The notes beneath the pieces were generated by a model. That model was given only the letters and a program-made list of their open reading frames with translations. It had not been told where the DNA came from and did not search any database. A DNA stretch of 7,307 bases, taken from assembly GCA_937907585.1 (NCBI GenBank), contig CALCVH010000009.1, forward strand, positions 1 to 7,307, read 5' to 3'. Positions within the stretch are counted from its first letter, which is position 1; every line of letters starts with the position of its first letter. Made by a program: the position numbers and the translations under genes. Source of the stretch: an uncultured Bacillota bacterium. GTDB lineage: Bacteria > Bacillota_I > Bacilli_A > Izemoplasmatales > UBA1188. Positions 1 through 4,900 of this stretch are shown one piece after another.

Positions 1-24
1 ATGCAACACTATTTTCCATAATGC

Positions 25-1860
25 CTATTTTTGTGTATAAGTTTTTAGTTTATCCCAAGTAGATAAGTATTTTTGATCTTGTTCAAATTGTTGTAATGTC
101 TTAGTTCCGTTTCTGACATCACCATTTAATACTGATGCCCAATCGTCAATCCACATCTTGTCTCTTAAATACCACCAGTCACCTGGAGTTTCATATTCCG
201 CAGCACGCACAAATACGATTGAGTTTCTTGGATTTTGATTAGATTGTAAGAATACTTCAGTATTCGCTAAATCCATTTGTGAAGGGATTGCGAAACCTGA
301 TTCAGCTTGAGCTTGTTGACCAGTTTTACCACCGATATATTCACAGAATATCCATGCAGCATTCTTCTTAGCTGATTTAGCGTTTACGCATAACGCAACT
401 GAGCCAGAATGTCCTGCTTCAATGCCGTGAACTTTTACATCACCAACTGTTTTTCCTTCTGGAATATTATCACCTTCAGCGTAATATTCTTTATATTGTG
501 GTAGTGGACATACATCCCATTCATAGAATGAATCCATTTTCTTTCTAAAGTTAACAGTAGACCATCTACCATCAACTAACATCGCAACCTTACCACCAGC
601 GAATGCCGCAACCTTACCAGCGTCTCCTCCAACTGATGTTGGAGCTGGACAAATGCCATATCCAGGCATTCCTGTTTCAACTTCAATAGATGTCTTTTGA
701 CCTACTCTTACGAATTCTACGAATGCATCTCTTTGAGATGGTAAAACATTTAATTTACCTTCAGATACTAATGTTTCTAATTCAGGTCTAATTGTTTTTT
801 CACTAGCTTTAGGGTCAACTAATTTATCTCCCCAAGCGATGATTTCTCCAGCGTTATATTTATTTCCATTAATAGTTATGCCTTCAGTATTGTCATCCGC
901 AACTATATAGTTAGGAGTAGGATCCATCAAAGTGAAATCCCAGTATCCACCAGTATATTTAGCGTCATCAGTAGGAACGTATTCTATACAGTCTCCACCA
1001 ACGCTCCATCCATAGTTAAACCACCATTCAGTGTAATATCCATAGATAGATGAATCGTTATATTTAACTCTATTAGCTTCTTGAACGATTGTAGATAATT
1101 CAACGCATTCGCTCCAGCTCATAGGAATTTGGTTGTTGAACCATTTATTTCCGTTTGAATCAACGAAATAACCTTTTTCTTGAACAGTAGTTTGGATTCC
1201 ATATTCAGCTTTAGTTTTGCCTCTTGAATCAACTAAGCCATTATTGAAATCAGCTAAATTTTCTTTCGCTACTGATATAACATTTACATTAGCGTTTTTG
1301 AAATAAGTTTCATTATAATAAACAACTGTTGGACCGATATCCTTTGGAATTCCCCAATAATGAGCGTCTGGTCCATCTTGAGTAGTTGTGTTAGTGTCAT
1401 ATTTAAAACGGTTAACAGATGTAGCCCACATGTTGCTTAAAACGATTTCTTTACTATTTTCAATATAGCTATCTAGAGGTTCTAGATATCCAAGTTCTGC
1501 ATAGCTCTTGAAATCTGAATCTCCAACATATAGAACATCTACTTTCGCTTTAGTAGATCTTAAAGCGTTTTTCGCTGCAGTACTATAGTCAGCGTTACCT
1601 TTTGTTTCATAGTTTACATGGATTACTCCATCATATAATTCATTGAATTTTTTAACGAGTTCAGTAAATACACTAATTTCATTTTCATCACCATATCCCC
1701 AGAAAGTGATTTCTGTTGATTTTCCACCTGTAGGTTTTACTACTTCGCCTTGATCATCGATAACGACATCTGATTGAGTAGTCTTCTTTCCACATGCGGC
1801 TAATATTAATAGAGATGATAATAGAATTAATGAACTAATTATGATACCAATTTTCTTCAT
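25..1860 (-). CDS. Carbohydrate ABC transporter substrate-binding lipoprotein (SBP family 1), 611 aa
   Basis: Probably captures an oligosaccharide outside the membrane and passes it to an ABC permease. Seen: a type II (lipoprotein) signal with a KK start, a hydrophobic core at residues 4-20 and the lipobox L20-A21-A22-C23, then a polar linker (24-50). The mature part follows the family 1 plan: first lobe opening at ITFWGYGDE (51-59), a YWGIPKD block (168-174) with VVYYNETYF (179-187), a Trp- and Gly-rich stretch at 279-290, AFAGGKVAMLVDGRW (419-433, matching the GKxAM(x)(x)G(x)W motif of maltose-binding-type proteins), and the C-terminal lobe GHSGSVALCVN (483-493) through GFAIPSQMD (522-530). 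The start is set by AGGAG seven bases upstream and by the signal peptide. At 611 residues it exceeds the roughly 400-450 typical of the family; extra sequence lies mainly at 200-245 and 295-420. It follows the giant esterase gene by 62 bases, probably in one operon. Family is clear; the sugar is unknown. Confidence 0.93.
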   Translation of the reverse strand: MKKIGIIISSLILLSSLLILAACGKKTTQSDVVIDDQGEVVKPTGGKSTEITFWGYGDENEISVFTELVKKFNELYDGVIHVNYETKGNADYSTAAKNALRSTKAKVDVLYVGDSDFKSYAELGYLEPLDSYIENSKEIVLSNMWATSVNRFKYDTNTTTQDGPDAHYWGIPKDIGPTVVYYNETYFKNANVNVISVAKENLADFNNGLVDSRGKTKAEYGIQTTVQEKGYFVDSNGNKWFNNQIPMSWSECVELSTIVQEANRVKYNDSSIYGYYTEWWFNYGWSVGGDCIEYVPTDDAKYTGGYWDFTLMDPTPNYIVADDNTEGITINGNKYNAGEIIAWGDKLVDPKASEKTIRPELETLVSEGKLNVLPSQRDAFVEFVRVGQKTSIEVETGMPGYGICPAPTSVGGDAGKVAAFAGGKVAMLVDGRWSTVNFRKKMDSFYEWDVCPLPQYKEYYAEGDNIPEGKTVGDVKVHGIEAGHSGSVALCVNAKSAKKNAAWIFCEYIGGKTGQQAQAESGFAIPSQMDLANTEVFLQSNQNPRNSIVFVRAAEYETPGDWWYLRDKMWIDDWASVLNGDVRNGTKTLQQFEQDQKYLSTWDKLKTYTQK

Positions 1861-1867
1861 TTTTTAT

Positions 1868-1872
1868 CTCCT
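1868..1872 (-). promoter_or_regulatory. Ribosome binding site of the binding-protein gene
   Basis: AGGAG on the minus strand, seven bases before the ATG at 1860, which fixes the start. Its first two bases (1872-1871) fall within a small inverted repeat CTAATT-CAT-AATTAG (1885-1871) that excludes the lower part of the larger intergenic hairpin. Confidence 0.85.
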
Positions 1873-1880
1873 AATTATGA

Positions 1881-1909
1881 ATTAGCGGGAGTAAAAAACT
1901 CCCACTAAT
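1881..1909 (-). promoter_or_regulatory. Intergenic hairpin between the two genes
   Basis: Minus-strand RNA can form an 11-bp stem, AUUAGUGGGAG (1909-1899) with CUCCCGCUAAU (1891-1881), closing a UUUUUUA loop. One pair (1904/1886) is U-G in this RNA but would be an A-C mismatch in plus-strand RNA, so the fold belongs to the operon transcript. The U-run is in the loop and no U-tract follows, so it does not look like an intrinsic terminator. It lies 8 bases upstream of the AGGAG of the binding-protein gene. A role in mRNA processing or stability, raising lipoprotein expression relative to the giant upstream gene, is inference. Confidence 0.6.
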
Positions 1910-1922
1910 CTTATTTCATTTT

Positions 1923-4900
1923 TTAATAAATCTTTACAAGTCCAGTCTTAGTAATATTGAATGCTGGGTTAGAGTCATTGAATAGCCATGAGAAGCCGTT
2001 ATCATATACACCACCAATTACTAATGCACAGTCACCTTGGCTTGCGCCTGGCAAGTAGATTTCATAAGTAGTTGTATAAGCGTAATCTGATCCTTCAGCG
2101 TTTTCTACTGTCTTATAATTAAATCTTAAATTACCTATCGCAGTTTTATTCCATGTAGTAACTGCGAGTTGTGTTCCTTGATAATTTAATCTTAGTTCAG
2201 GTCCACTATAATTCCACCACTGACTTCCATCACCTTGAATAGATACACTGTCAGCTTTGTTGTGCTCTACAGTGATTGCGAGTACTGCAGCTGAGTTACC
2301 AATCATGAATCCTCTTGCTGTTATTCTTGAACCTTGAGCTTCAGCTGTAAATGCTTTAGACTTAATTTCTTCAGTCCATAATTCTTCATTTAATTCGCCA
2401 TCAAGAGTTAATCCTTCAGGAATCACATAATGATCTTGGTTACTATAGATACCTGTAGAGTCAACATATCCAAAGTTGCCATCCCATAATAATGCTTGCC
2501 ATCCTTGGAATCCATTACCATTACATCCAAATTGAATTGTTCCATCACCAACATTTGGTAAGAAATATTCAACTACAGTTTGATATCTATAACCTGCATC
2601 AAAGAATTCGCCACTTGTAAGTTCAGTTCTATTCATACTTACTTGAGTATAATACTTAGTTACTACAAATTTATCAAATAATGAGAATCCAATTGGAGTG
2701 CCATTTACACCAAACTTGATTTCAATATTATCATTTGTCCACCAATCAGCTGTAGGAGCCGCTAACATACATTGATAGATTGTGAATACTAAATGTAAGC
2801 CTTCTTCTGATGTGTAACCTGTAATATGAAATTTAGCTTTATCATTGCCTAATACGATAGATGCTTTGCCTTCATATTCATTTAAGTTTCCATCAAATGT
2901 GATTTCACTTGATTTAGGACTTCTATTATCTAATCCGTTTTGATCGATATATAAATATCCAGGATGTGATTCACCTTTTCCGAAGAATACTTTTCTAGCG
3001 TTTAAAGCTGATGTTGTAGTTTGCCAGAATTGGTCATACCATTCGTTATCGCTCATTCCTTCATGTCTTGCAACTTCGCCAACTGCTTTATAAGCGTAAG
3101 CGAGTTCTACAGGAGTGTTAGGATTATAGTTAGCGATTTGATCAGCCGCAATGAACATTTCATAGACATGTTCATATTTACCACTAAATTCACCAGAATC
3201 AAGCAATGTTGAACTATAGAATTTTTCAGTGATTCCATTAAATAATCCATTGTTAGAAATATAATGTTGAACACCATTTAATTTGAATTCTAAATCATGG
3301 TTAGCGTGCCATTCTTCTTGATCGTTTACATTTGCGTTAGTATGAGCGATCGTTAAGATGTATACGCCTTTAGCGCCTTGTCTCGCAAATACTCTAACAT
3401 CTCTACCACCTTCTACATAGAAGTGATCAGATGTAGTATAGAGTTCATCTTTAACACCATCAATAGTAATTGCGTCAGCTGGAAGTACGAATTCACCAGT
3501 TAATACAGTTTTACCTGTTAAAACAATTTCAACTGTGCCATTTTCTTTAACTGTTAATTCAGTTTCACCATTCTTAAGTGATTTAATAATCCAATTTCCT
3601 TTTGGAGTTACTACTAATGTATCACCTTGTGCAGGGTTTTCATTAGATAATGTTACATAGTCTGTGATTTGAGTCGCATCTAATAATGTATCTAACGTAT
3701 AAGTGATTGATACATTTTGATCAGGCATAGTAAATGTGTATTTACCATCAGTTAAAGTTAATACTTGATCATTCGCTTTAACTTCTGTAACTGCGACACC
3801 ATTAGATAGAGCTAATGTGAATTCAACAGTTTCACCAGCGAATGCTTTAGTCTTTGATACTGATGGAGTAGCTAATGTAGTAGCTTCAGGAATAGTGATA
3901 GTTCTAGCTTTACGTAAACCATTTTCATCAACATGGATAGTATTTCCATCCCAAGCTAATCCGATCCATGAGCCACTTCTAAATCCATTACCATTAGAAG
4001 AGAATTCCATTTCTCCTGCGCCTAATCCAGGAATGAACCATTCGATATCAGTTTCATAAGTGTAACCTTGATCGAAGAATTCACCACTTGTGAGTTCTAT
4101 TCTCTTAGCTGTTGCGGTAGTTGTTCCATAGCTATGAGCTACGAATTTATCATAGATTGTGATACCAAATAATCTACCATTGTATTTAAGTTCGATATTA
4201 TCATTTAACCACCAATCTGGTACATCAGTTGAGATAGCTTTTGAATAAACTTTAATACCGATATATAAACCATCATTTTGAGTGAATGCTGATAATAAGA
4301 ATTTAGATTTATCATCACCTAGTAATACAGATGCTTTAGATTCGAATTCTTCTAAGTTTCCATCGATTGTAGCGTGTTCTGGAGTCACTTTCTTATTAAC
4401 GAATCTTAAGCCAGTTTGAGTGATGAATGTTGCGCCTGGATGAACTTCACCTTCACCAAATACCATTTGTCTAGCGTTGATTGCGCTTACTGTTGTTTGC
4501 CAGTAATTATCCATCCAGTTATAGCTTGATTGATTTTCATGAGATACCTGTTCTCCGATTGCTTTATATGCATATCCAAATTCTAAATCGCCATCAATTG
4601 ACCAATCTTTAATTTCTTCTTTCGCAACGAAGAATTCATATCTATGTTCATATTTACCAGCGAATTCACCTTCTTCAAGTTTAGTTACTTGAATCATCTT
4701 TTCTTTAATTAATCCAGATTGTCCATCAACTGATAAGAACATTTGTCTATCTTGATTAATCTTGAATTCTATATTATGATTATCGAACCAGTTAGGTTGA
4801 TCATTTACATAATTTAATGTATGAGCGAGCACATAGAAATATACACCATTTGTACCCTTAGCCGCATATACAGATACGTCTCTTCCACCTTCAACATAGA

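Noticed and set aside
1911..1919. Two-codon ATG-AAA-TAA mini-frame in the gap
   Set aside because: Follows the TAA of the giant gene in A-rich sequence with no ribosome site; chance occurrence is sufficient.
1881..1922. Intergenic hairpin as a rho-independent terminator
   Set aside because: On the minus strand the U-run is in the loop and the stem is followed by UCAUAAUUAGG, not a U-tract. On the plus strand the stem has an A-C mismatch and no gene lies upstream to terminate.
1861..1922. A separate promoter for the binding-protein gene
   Set aside because: CATAAT near 1880-1875 resembles a -10 box, but it would place transcription start at or past the ribosome site and has no convincing -35 partner.
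3021..3212. 63-residue plus-strand open frame
   Set aside because: Lies wholly antisense to conserved module E2, has no ribosome site or recognisable domain, and is explained by the composition of the opposite strand.
3817..4059. 80-residue plus-strand open frame
   Set aside because: Antisense to modules F1 and C2, whose motifs are conserved on the minus strand; no independent coding evidence.
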